This document shows positions 23,946 to 33,164 of a stretch of DNA of 46,088 bases, piece by piece. The position numbers and the translations under genes were made by a program. Position 1 is the stretch's first letter; the number at the start of each line of letters is the position of its first letter. The stretch covers positions 1 through 46,088 of the forward strand of contig NZ_PJRP01000029.1 in the NCBI RefSeq assembly GCF_002858765.1, in the 5' to 3' direction. The notes under the pieces are model-generated. The model was not told where the DNA came from and did no database searches. It saw nothing but the letters and a program-made list of their open reading frames with translations. Origin of the DNA: Cupriavidus pauculus. GTDB lineage: Bacteria > Pseudomonadota > Gammaproteobacteria > Burkholderiales > Burkholderiaceae.

Positions 23946-24647
23946 TCACGCCGGCATGTCGAACACCAGCACTTCGGCGTCGGCGCCCTTTTCCAGGCTC
24001 ACGGCATTTTCGCCGGCGAGCTTGGCGGCGTCGCCCGCTTCCAGCGGCTGGCCGTTCACCGTCACCCGGCCCCGCGCCACATGCACATAGGCCTGGCGAC
24101 CCGGCTGCAGCGCCAGCGTGGCCGCCTCGTCACCGTCGATCAGGCCGGCAAACAGGCGAACGTCCTGATGGATCACCACCGAGCCTTCGGCGCCGTCCGG
24201 GCTGCCCACCAGGCGCAGGCGGCCCCGCTTGTCGGCGGCGTCGAAGCGCTTTTCCTCGTAGCCCGGCTCGATGCCCTGCTGGTTCGGCATGATCCAGATC
24301 TGCAGGAAGTGCGTGGTTGCATCGGCCGAATGGTTGTACTCCGAGTGACGCACGCCGGTGCCGGCGCTCATGCGCTGCACGTCGCCGGGGCGGATCACGC
24401 TGCCGTTGCCCATGCTGTCCTTGTGCGCAAGTTCACCTTCCAGCACATAGCTGATGATTTCCATGTCGCGGTGGCCATGGGTACCAAAGCCCATGCCCGG
24501 CGCCACACGGTCCTCATTGATCACACGCAGCGGGCCAAACTGGATATGGCGCGGGTCGTAATAGTCGGCAAACGAGAATGTATGGTACGACTTGAGCCAG
24601 CCATGGTCCGCATAACCGCGATCTTCAGACTTACGGATTTCAATCAT
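23946..24647 (-). CDS. Pirin family bicupin protein (YhhW type)
   Basis: A 233-residue bicupin. The N-terminal cupin carries the metal ligands HGH (57-59 region, GTHGHRDMEIISYVLEGELAHKDS) and HSEYNH (about 101-106), matching the two-His, His, Glu set of YhhW and human pirin. YhhW has quercetin 2,3-dioxygenase activity in vitro; the in vivo role in bacteria is uncertain, often stress-related. The gene is divergent from a LysR regulator with 145 bases between, the usual pirin arrangement, and is probably its target. Confidence 0.92.
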   Translation of the reverse strand: MIEIRKSEDRGYADHGWLKSYHTFSFADYYDPRHIQFGPLRVINEDRVAPGMGFGTHGHRDMEIISYVLEGELAHKDSMGNGSVIRPGDVQRMSAGTGVRHSEYNHSADATTHFLQIWIMPNQQGIEPGYEEKRFDAADKRGRLRLVGSPDGAEGSVVIHQDVRLFAGLIDGDEAATLALQPGRQAYVHVARGRVTVNGQPLEAGDAAKLAGENAVSLEKGADAEVLVFDMPA

Positions 24648-24776
24648 TTTGATGGCCCTCCTTGTGGCCTGGAATCGAACCCCTCAGCGCTTGGCTGCGG
24701 GGCTCAGCGGCGTTTCGATGCTAGGCAGTTTAGGGGAGCGGGAGTATATTGGCGGGCACCGCGTTAGAAGCACTTG

Positions 24777-24791
24777 TTCAGAAATTCTGAA
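24777..24791. promoter_or_regulatory. Candidate LysR operator between pirin and its regulator
   Basis: TTCAGAA-A-TTCTGAA is a perfect 7-1-7 inverted repeat containing the T-N11-A pattern of LysR-type regulators. It ends one base before the regulator's ATG, which suggests autorepression; control of pirin from here would be at a distance of about 130 bases. Confidence 0.6.
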
Positions 24792-24792
24792 T

Positions 24793-25725
24793 ATGCCACT
24801 GTCACTCGAATCCCTTGAAGTCCTTGACGCCATCGAGCGCAAGGGCAGTTTTGCCGCCGCCGCCCACGAGATGGGCAAGGTGCCCTCCGCCCTGACCTAT
24901 GTGGTCCGCAAGCTCGAGGAAGACCTCGACGTGCTGCTGTTCGACCGCCGGCGCCACCGGGCCGAACTGACGCCGGCGGGCCGCGCCCTGCTGGACGAAG
25001 GCCGCCACCTGCTGCACGCGGCCGACGACCTGGCACGGCGCGTCAAGCGGCTGGCCACCGGCTGGGAGGCCAACCTGAACATCGCCGTGGACGATCTGGT
25101 CAATTTCCGCGCCCTGCTGCCGGTGATCCAGGATTTCTACGCCGAGAACACGGCTACCCGGCTGCGTTTCTCCAAAGAGGTACTGGGCGGCACCTGGGAT
25201 GCGCTGGTCAGCAACCGGGCCGACCTGATCATTGGCGGCGCGTACGAGATTCCGAGCACCCAGGGCTTCCAGGTGCGGCCGCTGGGCACGATTCCGTTTG
25301 TCTTCGCCGTGGCCGCGCACCATCCGCTGGCCACCGAGGAAGGTCCGCTCACGACGATCCAGATCGCCAAGCACCGCATCGTGGCCGTGGGCGATACCTC
25401 GCGCAACCTGCCCGCGCGCACCCATGGCGTGCTGGCCGGCCAGGACGTGCTGGTGGTGCCCACCATGCGCGACAAGCTCGAAGCGCAGATCCGCGGCCTG
25501 GGCTGCGGCTGGCTGCCGGCCCCGATGGCGCAGCCCCATATCGAAAGCGGCGTGCTGCAGGTGCGCGAAACCGTGGAAGTGCGGGCACCCGGCAACTTCA
25601 AGGTGGCCTGGCGCACCAACACGCGCGGCAAGGCGCTGCAATGGTGGTCCAGCAAGCTCGACGACCCGCGCCTGGCGCAGGCGCTGATGCAGCAGACACC
25701 GCAGCAACCGGAGTCGCTGGAGTAA
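24793..25725 (+). CDS. LysR family transcriptional regulator
   Basis: A 310-residue LysR protein. The winged HTH is at residues 3-62 (LESLEVLDAIERKGSFAAAAHEMGKVPSALTYVVRKLEEDLDVLLFDR), and the effector-binding domain follows from about 90. It is divergent from pirin, and close homologues beside pirin are annotated as its activators or repressors; the ligand is unknown. The ATG chosen starts the HTH, although no ribosome site is evident because the operator-like palindrome occupies that space, so the message may be leaderless or weakly translated. Confidence 0.9.
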   Translation: MPLSLESLEVLDAIERKGSFAAAAHEMGKVPSALTYVVRKLEEDLDVLLFDRRRHRAELTPAGRALLDEGRHLLHAADDLARRVKRLATGWEANLNIAVDDLVNFRALLPVIQDFYAENTATRLRFSKEVLGGTWDALVSNRADLIIGGAYEIPSTQGFQVRPLGTIPFVFAVAAHHPLATEEGPLTTIQIAKHRIVAVGDTSRNLPARTHGVLAGQDVLVVPTMRDKLEAQIRGLGCGWLPAPMAQPHIESGVLQVRETVEVRAPGNFKVAWRTNTRGKALQWWSSKLDDPRLAQALMQQTPQQPESLE

Positions 25726-25737
25726 CTCCGCCGCACC

Positions 25738-26616
25738 ATGCCGCAACGCTACCGGGGGCGCTTCGCCCCCTCCCCCACCGGCCCGCTGCACCTTGGTTCG
25801 CTGGTGACCGCGCTGGCCAGCTGGCTCGACGCCCGCGCCCATGGCGGCGACTGGCTCGTGCGAATCGAGGACATCGACTACCCGCGCTGCGTGAGGGACG
25901 CCGACACTGGCATCCTGCGCACGCTTGAAGCGCTGGGCCTGCACCCCGACGAGCCCCCGGTCTGGCAGAGCCGCCGCGAGTCACGCTATGCCGATGCGCT
26001 GCGGCGACTCGATGCCGCCGGAAGCCTGTATCCATGCGGCTGCTCGCGCAAGGAAATCGCCGATTCGCTGATCCACGTGCGCGAGCGGCACCAGACGCTG
26101 GGGTATCCGGGCACCTGTCGCAATGGCCTGCATGGCAAGCTGCCGCGCGCCTGGCGCGTGCGCGTGCCGGACGGCCCTGCGGCCACGATCTGTTTTGACG
26201 ATCGCTGGCAGGGGCAGCAATGCCAGAACCTGGAAACGGAGCTTGGAGATTTCGTGCTGCGCCGGGCCGACGGGCTATGGGCGTATCAACTGGCCGTGGT
26301 GGTCGACGATGCCGAACAGGGCATCACCCACATCGTGCGCGGGGCCGACCTGCTCGACTCCACGCCTCGCCAGATCCATTTGCAGCACCTGCTCGGCCTG
26401 CCCATGCCGTCGTACCTGCACGTGCCCGTAGTGGTCAACGCAGTTGGCGAAAAACTGAGCAAGCAAAGCGGCGCGCTGGCACTGGACACGGCCGCGCCGC
26501 TCGACCCACTGCGGCAGGCCGGTGCGCACCTGGGCATCGTGAACGGGGAAGGCTCCGTCGCGGCCTGGCTGGCTGCGGCCACGGAGCAGTGGGCGGAACA
26601 GTGGCTGGATCGGTGA
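25738..26616 (+). CDS. gluQ: Glutamyl-Q tRNA(Asp) synthetase
   Basis: A 292-residue paralogue of the catalytic half of glutamyl-tRNA synthetase that attaches Glu to the queuosine base of tRNA-Asp. Seen are the HIGH-like GRFAPSPTGPLHLGSL, a zinc site (CGCSRKEI and later TCRNG), the ARVVDD-type VVVDDAEQGITHIVRGADLL and the KMSKS-like KLSKQSG. The anticodon-binding half of GltX is missing, as expected for GluQ. It starts 12 bases after the LysR stop. Confidence 0.95.
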   Translation: MPQRYRGRFAPSPTGPLHLGSLVTALASWLDARAHGGDWLVRIEDIDYPRCVRDADTGILRTLEALGLHPDEPPVWQSRRESRYADALRRLDAAGSLYPCGCSRKEIADSLIHVRERHQTLGYPGTCRNGLHGKLPRAWRVRVPDGPAATICFDDRWQGQQCQNLETELGDFVLRRADGLWAYQLAVVVDDAEQGITHIVRGADLLDSTPRQIHLQHLLGLPMPSYLHVPVVVNAVGEKLSKQSGALALDTAAPLDPLRQAGAHLGIVNGEGSVAAWLAAATEQWAEQWLDR

Positions 26617-26664
26617 AGCAGCCACGCGATCATCGAGCCCGATCCGCTCCTCGCCCGGAATGAA

Positions 26665-26689
26665 AACGGCCCGCTGAACGCGGACCGTT
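26665..26689. terminator. Hairpin between gluQ and rhlE
   Basis: AACGGCCCGC pairs with GCGGACCGTT with one C-A mismatch around a five-base loop; a weak T-rich tail (TTGTACTTTT) follows. It sits between convergent genes. Confidence 0.55.
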
Positions 26690-26731
26690 GTACTTTTCAA
26701 GCGCTGGCGATGTCCGCGAGCGCTTCGATCC

Positions 26732-28294
26732 TTACGACTTGCGGGGCGCACCGCCCAGCAGCGCCGCCACCGGGCGCTTGGGCGCCTGACGGCCACGCGA
26801 GAGCGCGGCGGCCAGTTGGTCCTCGGCCTTCGGCGCCGGCGTGTAGTTGCCCGACGGCTCGTACGGACGCGAGAAGAACGGATCGTCCGACGGACGGAAC
26901 GCCGGCCGGCCATTGGGCTCGGTACGACGGCGGCGCGGGGCCGATTCCTCGCCCTCGCTGCGGCCACCGGCACCACCGTTGCCACCCGCACCACCGGTTC
27001 CACCCGTATTACCGGCGGCACCGTTGTCACGCGTACGGCGCACGTCGGCGCGCTGGCGGCGGCGGTCGGTTTCTTCCAGACGCGCACGCTCGCCGGTCGG
27101 ATCGAAACCTTCCAGCGTACCGCGCGGCACGCTGCGCTTGATCAGCTTCTCGATATCGGCCAGCAGACGGTCGTCGTTGCCCGGCACGTGGATCGACAGC
27201 GCGTCGCCGCTGGCACCGGCGCGGCCCGTACGGCCAATCCGGTGGACGTAATCCTCGGCGCTGAACGGCAGGTCGAAGTTGATCACGCACGGCATGGCCG
27301 GGATATCGAGGCCACGCGCGGCCACATCGGTGGCCACCAGCGCGTCGATCGTACCGCTCTTGAAGCCGTCGAGCGTCTGCATGCGCTCGGTCTGCGTCTT
27401 GTCGCCATGGATGGCGGCGGCGTTGATGCCTTCGCGCTCCAGATGACGTGCCAGCCGCGAGCAGCCAATCTTGCTGTTCACGAACACGATGCACTGCTTC
27501 GACTGCTGCTCGGCGGCGCGTTGCTTGAGCAGGTGCACCACGGCGGCCTGCTTGTGGCCGTCCGGCACGGAATACACCATCTGGCGCACGTTCTCGTTGG
27601 TCGAGTTGCTGCGTGCCACTTCGATGGTCACCGGCTGCTTCAGGTAGCTCGACGCCAGCCTCTTGATCTCGGGCGAGAACGTGGCCGAGAACAGCAGCGT
27701 CTGGCGTTGTGCCGGCAGCAGGTTGATGATGCGCTGCAGGTCGGGCAGGAAGCCCATGTCGAGCATGCGGTCGGCCTCGTCCAGCACCAGCATCTGCACC
27801 TGCGACAGGTTCACCGATTTCTGCTGCACATGATCGAGCAGACGGCCCGGCGTGGCCACCAGGATTTCCACGCCACGGCGCAGCGCGTCGGTCTGCGGAT
27901 TCATGTCCACGCCACCGAACACCACCGTGCTGCGCAGGTCGGTGTGCTGCGCGTAGCGCGCCACGTTGTCGTAAACCTGGTCGGCCAGTTCGCGCGTGGG
28001 CGTCAGCATCAGCGCGCGCACCGGGTGGCGCGCCGGCGATGCGCTGGCGTTGGCCATCGGCAGCAGGCGCTGGATGATCGGCAGTGCAAAGCCGGCGGTC
28101 TTGCCGGTGCCGGTTTGTGCGGCGCCCATGACGTCCTTGCCCAGCAGCACCACGGGAATGGCCTGCGCCTGGATTGGCGTGGGCTTGGTGTAGCCCTGGT
28201 CGGACAAGGCACGCAGAATGCGCGGATCCAGCCCGAAGCTCTCGAACGTCTGCTCTGCGGCTGGGGTCTGGTCTGGGGTGTTGGTCATCGTCAT
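26732..28294 (-). CDS. rhlE: DEAD-box RNA helicase RhlE
   Basis: A 520-residue RhlE-type helicase. The Q motif is FESFGLDPRILRALSDQGYTKPTPIQAQAIP, followed by Walker A AQTGTGKT, PTRELADQV, DEAD (VLDEADRMLDMGF), SAT (LFSATFS) and HRIGRTGRAG. The tail after about residue 410 is low complexity: a Gly/Asn stretch, an Arg cluster (APRRRRTEP) and a conserved closing PKRPVAALLGG. RhlE acts on ribosomal RNA folding and on RNase E-linked decay. It differs from the other helicase here by lacking the nine-residue repeats. The start is one of two nearby ATGs (28294, 28288). Confidence 0.94.
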   Translation of the reverse strand: MTMTNTPDQTPAAEQTFESFGLDPRILRALSDQGYTKPTPIQAQAIPVVLLGKDVMGAAQTGTGKTAGFALPIIQRLLPMANASASPARHPVRALMLTPTRELADQVYDNVARYAQHTDLRSTVVFGGVDMNPQTDALRRGVEILVATPGRLLDHVQQKSVNLSQVQMLVLDEADRMLDMGFLPDLQRIINLLPAQRQTLLFSATFSPEIKRLASSYLKQPVTIEVARSNSTNENVRQMVYSVPDGHKQAAVVHLLKQRAAEQQSKQCIVFVNSKIGCSRLARHLEREGINAAAIHGDKTQTERMQTLDGFKSGTIDALVATDVAARGLDIPAMPCVINFDLPFSAEDYVHRIGRTGRAGASGDALSIHVPGNDDRLLADIEKLIKRSVPRGTLEGFDPTGERARLEETDRRRQRADVRRTRDNGAAGNTGGTGGAGGNGGAGGRSEGEESAPRRRRTEPNGRPAFRPSDDPFFSRPYEPSGNYTPAPKAEDQLAAALSRGRQAPKRPVAALLGGAPRKS

Positions 28295-28477
28295 CAATGA
28301 GGTGTCGGTGCAGGGCGCGGAGCCGAGGCAACGGACACGCGTCTGGTACGGTTCAACGGGCGGCGCGCGGCGGAAAACACGCGAAAAGATGAATTGCCCG
28401 GAAAATCAAAGACTTGGATTCTACCACCAGAGTCAGGGGACGCACACGGGGACTGAAGGGCAGTATCGGCGTTTGAC

Positions 28478-28506
28478 ATGTCAATGACGTGTCAACAACG
28501 CGTCAC
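28478..28506 (+). promoter_or_regulatory. Candidate Pho box (PhoB site), three direct repeats
   Basis: Three seven-base repeats ATGTCAA, GTGTCAA and GCGTCAC recur at an exact 11-base period with four-base spacers, the layout of PhoB boxes (consensus CTGTCAT twice). They lie 62 bases before the phoD start. The promoter half of the site also forms the palindrome TTGACATGTCAA at 28473-28484. Confidence 0.7.
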
Positions 28507-28567
28507 AAAAGCTGGCGACGATATCGCCCCGGCCATGTACATACATTGACATCCGAAGCTTTCCGCC

Positions 28568-30199
28568 ATGACGACCCGCCTGCCCTCGCTTCCCGCCACG
28601 CCGCCTTCCGACGCCACCCGCCGGAGTTTCCTGCGCACTTCCAGCCGCTTTCTGGGCCTGGGCGCCGGGATGGCGGCCGGCCTGACCCTACTCGGCCCGT
28701 CGGCACTGGCCGCACCGGCCGTGGTGGCGTCCGGCCGCCCGGACGCGCCGGACGGTATCCAGCTTGGCGACCCATCGGACGACGGCATGGTGGTCTGGGC
28801 ACGCGCCGGACAGCCGGCGCGCATGGTCGTCGAATACGCGACCGCGCCCGGCTTCCGCAACGCCATGCGCATCTCTGGCCCCTTGGCCAGCAGCGAGACC
28901 GATTTCACCGCACGGACCCAGTTGACCGGCCTGCTGCCGGGCCAGCAGTATCACGTTCGCGTGGCGTTCGAGGCACCGGGCCAGCGCCGCAGCCAAGGCG
29001 CATGGATGGAAGGCAGCTTCCGGACTCGGGCCATGACGACCGACAAGCCGGTGCGCTTTGTATGGTCCGGCGACACCGTCGGCCAGGGCTGGGGCATCAA
29101 TCCCGACCTGGGCGGCATGCGCATCTACGAAGCCATGCGCCAGCGCAACCCGGACTTCTTTATCCACAGCGGCGACACGATCTATGCCGACAGCCCGATC
29201 ACCGCCGAGCAGAAAGCCGAAGACGGCCGCATCTGGCGCAACGTGGTGACCGAGGAAGTCAGCAAGGTGGCCGAAACACTGAAGGAATTCCGCGGCCGTC
29301 ATCGCTACAACATGATGGATGTCAATGTGCGCCGCTTCGCCAGCCAGGTGCCGCAGATCTGGCAATGGGACGACCACGAGGTGACCAACAACTGGTCGGA
29401 CGCGAAAGACCTGTCGGCCGACAACCGCTACAAGGAAAAGGATGTGCGCCTGCTGGTGGCCCGTGGCAGCCGCGCCTTCCTGGAGAACGCGCCGATGCGC
29501 TGGCACCGCCAGGGCCTGGCCGAGCGCGTGCACCGCAAGATTGCCTATGGCCCCCTGCTCGACGTGTTCGTGCTGGACATGCGCACCTATCGCGGCCCGA
29601 ACGGCTACAACCGCGACACCACGGAAAGCGCCGCCACCGCTTTCCTGGGCAACGCGCAACTGGACTGGCTGATGGCCGAGATGACGGCGTCGCAGGCCAC
29701 GTGGAAGGTGATAGCCGCCGACATGCCGATTGGCCTGGGCGTACCGGACGGCAAGGATGCCGAAGGGCGTGCCAAATGGGAGGCCATCGCCAACGGCGAC
29801 GGCCCGGCGCTGGGCCGCGAGCTGGAAACCGCGCGCCTTCTGACCCGCATCAAGCAGGCCGGGCTGAAGAACGTGGTCTGGCTCACGGCAGACGTGCATT
29901 ACTGCGCCGCGCACCACTACTCGCCCGAGCGCGCCGTGTACAAGGATTTCGATCCGTTCTGGGAATTCGTGGCCGGGCCGCTCAACGCGGGCAGCTTCGG
30001 GCCGAATCCGCTGGACAACACGTTCGGCCCGCGCGTCGTCTACCAGAAGGCACCCACCGCCCAGAACATGTCGCCGTTTGCCGGCTTCCAGTTCTTTGGC
30101 GAGGTCAACATCGATCCCGCGTCACGCGCGCTGACCGTGGACCTTCGTGATTTGAACGGTGTGTCGCAATTCCAGCAGACGCTGCCGGTACAGGCCTGA
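28568..30199 (+). CDS. phoD: PhoD-like alkaline phosphatase/phosphodiesterase
   Basis: A 543-residue Tat-exported phosphatase. The signal is RRSFLRTSSRFLGLGAGM. A PhoD_N Fn3-like domain (about 58-155) precedes the metallophosphatase core with SGDTIYAD, WQWDDHEVTNNW, VLDMRTYRG and the metal-site WLTADVHYCAAHHY. PhoD enzymes are Ca2+/Fe3+ phosphodiesterases that free phosphate from organic esters outside the cell. The Pho box upstream indicates induction by phosphate starvation. It is a single gene, convergent with the Bug receptor. Confidence 0.94.
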   Translation: MTTRLPSLPATPPSDATRRSFLRTSSRFLGLGAGMAAGLTLLGPSALAAPAVVASGRPDAPDGIQLGDPSDDGMVVWARAGQPARMVVEYATAPGFRNAMRISGPLASSETDFTARTQLTGLLPGQQYHVRVAFEAPGQRRSQGAWMEGSFRTRAMTTDKPVRFVWSGDTVGQGWGINPDLGGMRIYEAMRQRNPDFFIHSGDTIYADSPITAEQKAEDGRIWRNVVTEEVSKVAETLKEFRGRHRYNMMDVNVRRFASQVPQIWQWDDHEVTNNWSDAKDLSADNRYKEKDVRLLVARGSRAFLENAPMRWHRQGLAERVHRKIAYGPLLDVFVLDMRTYRGPNGYNRDTTESAATAFLGNAQLDWLMAEMTASQATWKVIAADMPIGLGVPDGKDAEGRAKWEAIANGDGPALGRELETARLLTRIKQAGLKNVVWLTADVHYCAAHHYSPERAVYKDFDPFWEFVAGPLNAGSFGPNPLDNTFGPRVVYQKAPTAQNMSPFAGFQFFGEVNIDPASRALTVDLRDLNGVSQFQQTLPVQA

Positions 30200-30274
30200 A
30201 ATTGAAGATTTAACGATGCACGCCTGGCCCGCGCACCCCGCAGCGGGACCAGGCGCACCGTCTTTACCCGAGCA

Positions 30275-31273
30275 TCAGTCGCTCTTGATGCCGTTGTCCT
30301 TGATGACCTTGCCCCACTTCGCATAGTCGTTCTGCATGCGCGTGGCGAGTTGCTCCGACGGCAGGTACGACGCCACGGTGCCGGCGCCCAGCATCTTCTG
30401 CTGCACGGTCGGATCGGCCAGCGCGCCCTTGAGCGCGTCGGACAGCCTGGCCACCACATCCTTCGGCGTGCCGGCCGGCACCAGCAGGCCACCCCACGAC
30501 GACGCGTCGAAGCCCGGGAAGCCCTGCTCGGCCACGGTCTTCACCTCTGGCGCAAACGTGACGCGCTTGCTCGAACCCACCGCGATCGGGCGCAGCTTGC
30601 CGGCCTTGATGTGCGGCAGCGCGGCGATCATGTCCGAGAACATCATCGGCACCTGGCCGGCCAGCAAGTCGGAAATGGCCGGTGCGCTGCCTTTGTACGG
30701 CACGTGCTGCACGTCGAAGTGGCCCAGGTTCTTCAGCAGTTCGGTCGACAGATGGCCAAAGCTGCCGTTGCCGGCGCTGGTGTAGTTCATCTTGCCGGGG
30801 GCGGCCTTGGCGCGGGCGATGTACGACTGCAGGTCGGTCACATCGGGCAGCGACTGCGGGTTCACGACCATCACGATCGGCAGCTCGTAGGCGTTACCGA
30901 CCGGCGTGAAGTCCTTGAAGATGTCGTAGCCCTTGCGCGGCAGCAAGTGCGGCGCCAGCAGCGTGGGCGTGGCCAGCATCACCAGCGTGTAGCCATCGGG
31001 CGCGGCCTTGGCCACGGTTTCGGTGCCGATGGTGCCCGAGGCACCGGGCCGGTTGTCGATGACGATGGTCTGCTTCAACGTCTCGCCCATCTTCTGGCCG
31101 ATGATGCGCGCGGCGGTGTCGGTCGGGCCGCCGGCCGGGAACGGCACCACCAGGCGAATCGGTTTGTCCGGGTAGTTCTGCTGGGCCAGCGCAGCGGCCG
31201 ATGCAAACGGCAGCGCGGCTGCCAGAGCCAGCGCCGAAAGCGCCAGACGACGGGATTGACGACGGTGTTGCAC
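30275..31273 (-). CDS. Bug-family (TctC) tripartite tricarboxylate receptor
   Basis: A 332-residue periplasmic binding protein with a signal peptide (cleavage after ASAAALAQ). Family hallmarks are YPDKPIRLVVPFPAGGPTDTAARI, VIDNRPGASGTIG, GHLSTELLK and HVPYKGSAPAISDLLAGQVP. Such proteins are abundant in Burkholderiales and usually bind carboxylates. The start is GTG, fixed by the GGAGGA ribosome site upstream. It lies 95 bases after the CoA-transferase gene on the same strand, so it probably binds the acid activated by that enzyme. No TctA/TctB membrane genes are present here. Confidence 0.92.
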   Translation of the reverse strand: MQHRRQSRRLALSALALAAALPFASAAALAQQNYPDKPIRLVVPFPAGGPTDTAARIIGQKMGETLKQTIVIDNRPGASGTIGTETVAKAAPDGYTLVMLATPTLLAPHLLPRKGYDIFKDFTPVGNAYELPIVMVVNPQSLPDVTDLQSYIARAKAAPGKMNYTSAGNGSFGHLSTELLKNLGHFDVQHVPYKGSAPAISDLLAGQVPMMFSDMIAALPHIKAGKLRPIAVGSSKRVTFAPEVKTVAEQGFPGFDASSWGGLLVPAGTPKDVVARLSDALKGALADPTVQQKMLGAGTVASYLPSEQLATRMQNDYAKWGKVIKDNGIKSD

Positions 31274-31368
31274 AGTGCTTCCTCCAATATCGGCCCGGTA
31301 CTGCGGACCTTTTCTCGTAATCGTTCCAGTAATTTCGTTCTAGTAATTTCTTGAATCTTTCGCCGCGC

Positions 31369-33012
31369 TCAAAGCCGCATCGGAGCCGACCGGAACAGCC
31401 GCGCGTCCATCGTGCGCAGGTCGTCGGCCACGGCCACGGGCGTGGCGCACTGGTCGAGCACGTCGCGCTGCAGGTTCACGCCCGGCGCGATCTCCACCAG
31501 CGTCAGGCGCGCGTCGCCGTTGGCATCGGCGCGCATCTCGAACACGGCGCGCTCGGTCACATACAGCACGGGAATGCCCAGCGACGCCACGTACGGGCCG
31601 TTGAAGCTCAGGTGCGAGACCTCGGGCACGATCTTCCTGACGCGCCCTTCCTTGACGATCTGCAGCGTGCCGTCCTCGGCGCGGATCTCCAGGCCGCCCG
31701 CCGTCAGCGTGCCCATGAACACCACCGCGCGTGCGCTCTGCGTGATGTTGATGAAGCCGCCCACGCCGGCGATCAGCGCGCCCTCGCCCTCGCCAAACTT
31801 GCTCACGTTGACGTTGCCGTGGCCATCAAGCTCCGCCAGGCCCAGGATGGCCAGGTCGATGCCGCCACCCTCGTAGAAATCGAACTGCGCGGGCTGGTCG
31901 ACCACGGCCTCGGGATAGGCCGACGCGCCAAAGCTCAGGCCATCGGCCGGTGTGCCACCGATGGGACCCGCCTCCACGGTCAACGTGAAGCCGTCGAGCC
32001 CGGCCTGGTGCGCCAGCGCGCCCACGGCGGCCGGCATGCCCACGCCCAGATTCACCACGCGCGGCCGGCGCGCGGCCAGTTCCATCACGGCGCGGCGTTG
32101 CACGATGGTGCGGGCGTCCAGCGCAGCCGATGTGGCCGGCAGCGACTGGGCTTCCTTCGCCTTCTCGGCGGCATCGGCACGCTCGCCACGCCACGGGCGC
32201 ACGTAGGCGTCGTTGTACGGCTCGGCAAACGTCATCTGATGGTGCGCCGGTTGCTCGCTGACCACCACGTAATCCACCAGGATGCCGGGCACGTGAATCG
32301 CCTGCAGCGTCTCGTGATAGTCGACGACCGACTCCACCTGCGCGATCACGATGCCGCCCGAGTTGTGGGCCGCCTGCGCCATCGCCAGCAGTTCGTGGTG
32401 AAACGCCTCGCGATGCGTGCTGAGGTTGCCGCGCGGGTCCGACGCGGTGCAGCGGATCAGCGCGCAATCGATGCGGAAGCTTGGATAGAACAGGTATTCG
32501 TCGCCACGGAAGTCCACCGCCTCCACCCAGTTTGCGGTGCCCGCCGCGATCGCGTCGCGGGCCCGCCCGTTGACGGCGCCACCGTGGTAACGCGGGTTCC
32601 GCGCCGTGCGCGGATCCACAAACGTGTGCAGGCCGATCTTCGTCAGCACGCCAGGCTTGCCACCCGCAATGGCGCGATACAGATGCGTCAGCACGCCCTG
32701 CGGCAGGTTGAAGCCTTCGCAATCCTCGTTCATGGCCAACGTGGCCAGGCGCGTGGCCGAACGCCAGTGCCCGCCGACGATGGCGCGCGTCATGCCGGCG
32801 TTGCCGAAGTGGTTCACTCCGCGCGCGCCGCGGTCGCCCTGCCCTGCGGAATAGACCAGCGTCAGGTCGCGCGGCAGGCCATCGCGCAGAAAGCGTTGCT
32901 CCAGCGCCTCGGTCACGCCCTCGGCATGGCCGGCACCCACAAACCCCGCGCTGGCCACGGTCCAGCCGGTCTGGACGAGTTCCGCCGCCTGCGCGGTGGT
33001 GATCACCTTCAT
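31369..33012 (-). CDS. Family I acyl-CoA:carboxylate CoA-transferase (YdiF/Pct type)
   Basis: A 547-residue fused alpha-beta CoA-transferase that moves CoA between an acyl-CoA and a free carboxylate. The glycine-rich AGFVGAGHAEG near the N terminus, GGVGGFINITQSA-type segments in the beta half, and the catalytic Glu347 in VEAGPIGG that forms the glutamyl-CoA intermediate are present. Substrate could be acetate, propionate, acetoacetate or a branched acid; the sequence does not tell. It is divergent from an iclR gene and followed by a Bug receptor, so the three probably form an uptake, activation and control unit. GGAGACGG precedes the ATG. Confidence 0.92.
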   Translation of the reverse strand: MKVITTAQAAELVQTGWTVASAGFVGAGHAEGVTEALEQRFLRDGLPRDLTLVYSAGQGDRGARGVNHFGNAGMTRAIVGGHWRSATRLATLAMNEDCEGFNLPQGVLTHLYRAIAGGKPGVLTKIGLHTFVDPRTARNPRYHGGAVNGRARDAIAAGTANWVEAVDFRGDEYLFYPSFRIDCALIRCTASDPRGNLSTHREAFHHELLAMAQAAHNSGGIVIAQVESVVDYHETLQAIHVPGILVDYVVVSEQPAHHQMTFAEPYNDAYVRPWRGERADAAEKAKEAQSLPATSAALDARTIVQRRAVMELAARRPRVVNLGVGMPAAVGALAHQAGLDGFTLTVEAGPIGGTPADGLSFGASAYPEAVVDQPAQFDFYEGGGIDLAILGLAELDGHGNVNVSKFGEGEGALIAGVGGFINITQSARAVVFMGTLTAGGLEIRAEDGTLQIVKEGRVRKIVPEVSHLSFNGPYVASLGIPVLYVTERAVFEMRADANGDARLTLVEIAPGVNLQRDVLDQCATPVAVADDLRTMDARLFRSAPMRL

Positions 33013-33062
33013 TGCCGTCTCCTGAGTCTTCTGCTGTCGTGGTTTCTACCGATCCACATTTT

Positions 33063-33085
33063 GCGAACAAATGTTCGCGGAACAT
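33063..33085. promoter_or_regulatory. Candidate IclR operator
   Basis: Two overlapping inverted repeats share a central half-site: GCGAAC-N4-GTTCGC (33063-33078) and ATGTTC-GCG-GAACAT (33071-33085). They lie midway between the CoA-transferase start and the iclR start, where a repressor could control both. Confidence 0.6.
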
Positions 33086-33164
33086 CTATCATACGGATCG
33101 GGCGGCCGGACGCAAGTCAGGTCTGACCCGCAGAAACCCCCTATTTCGATTCGTTCGATCCGAC

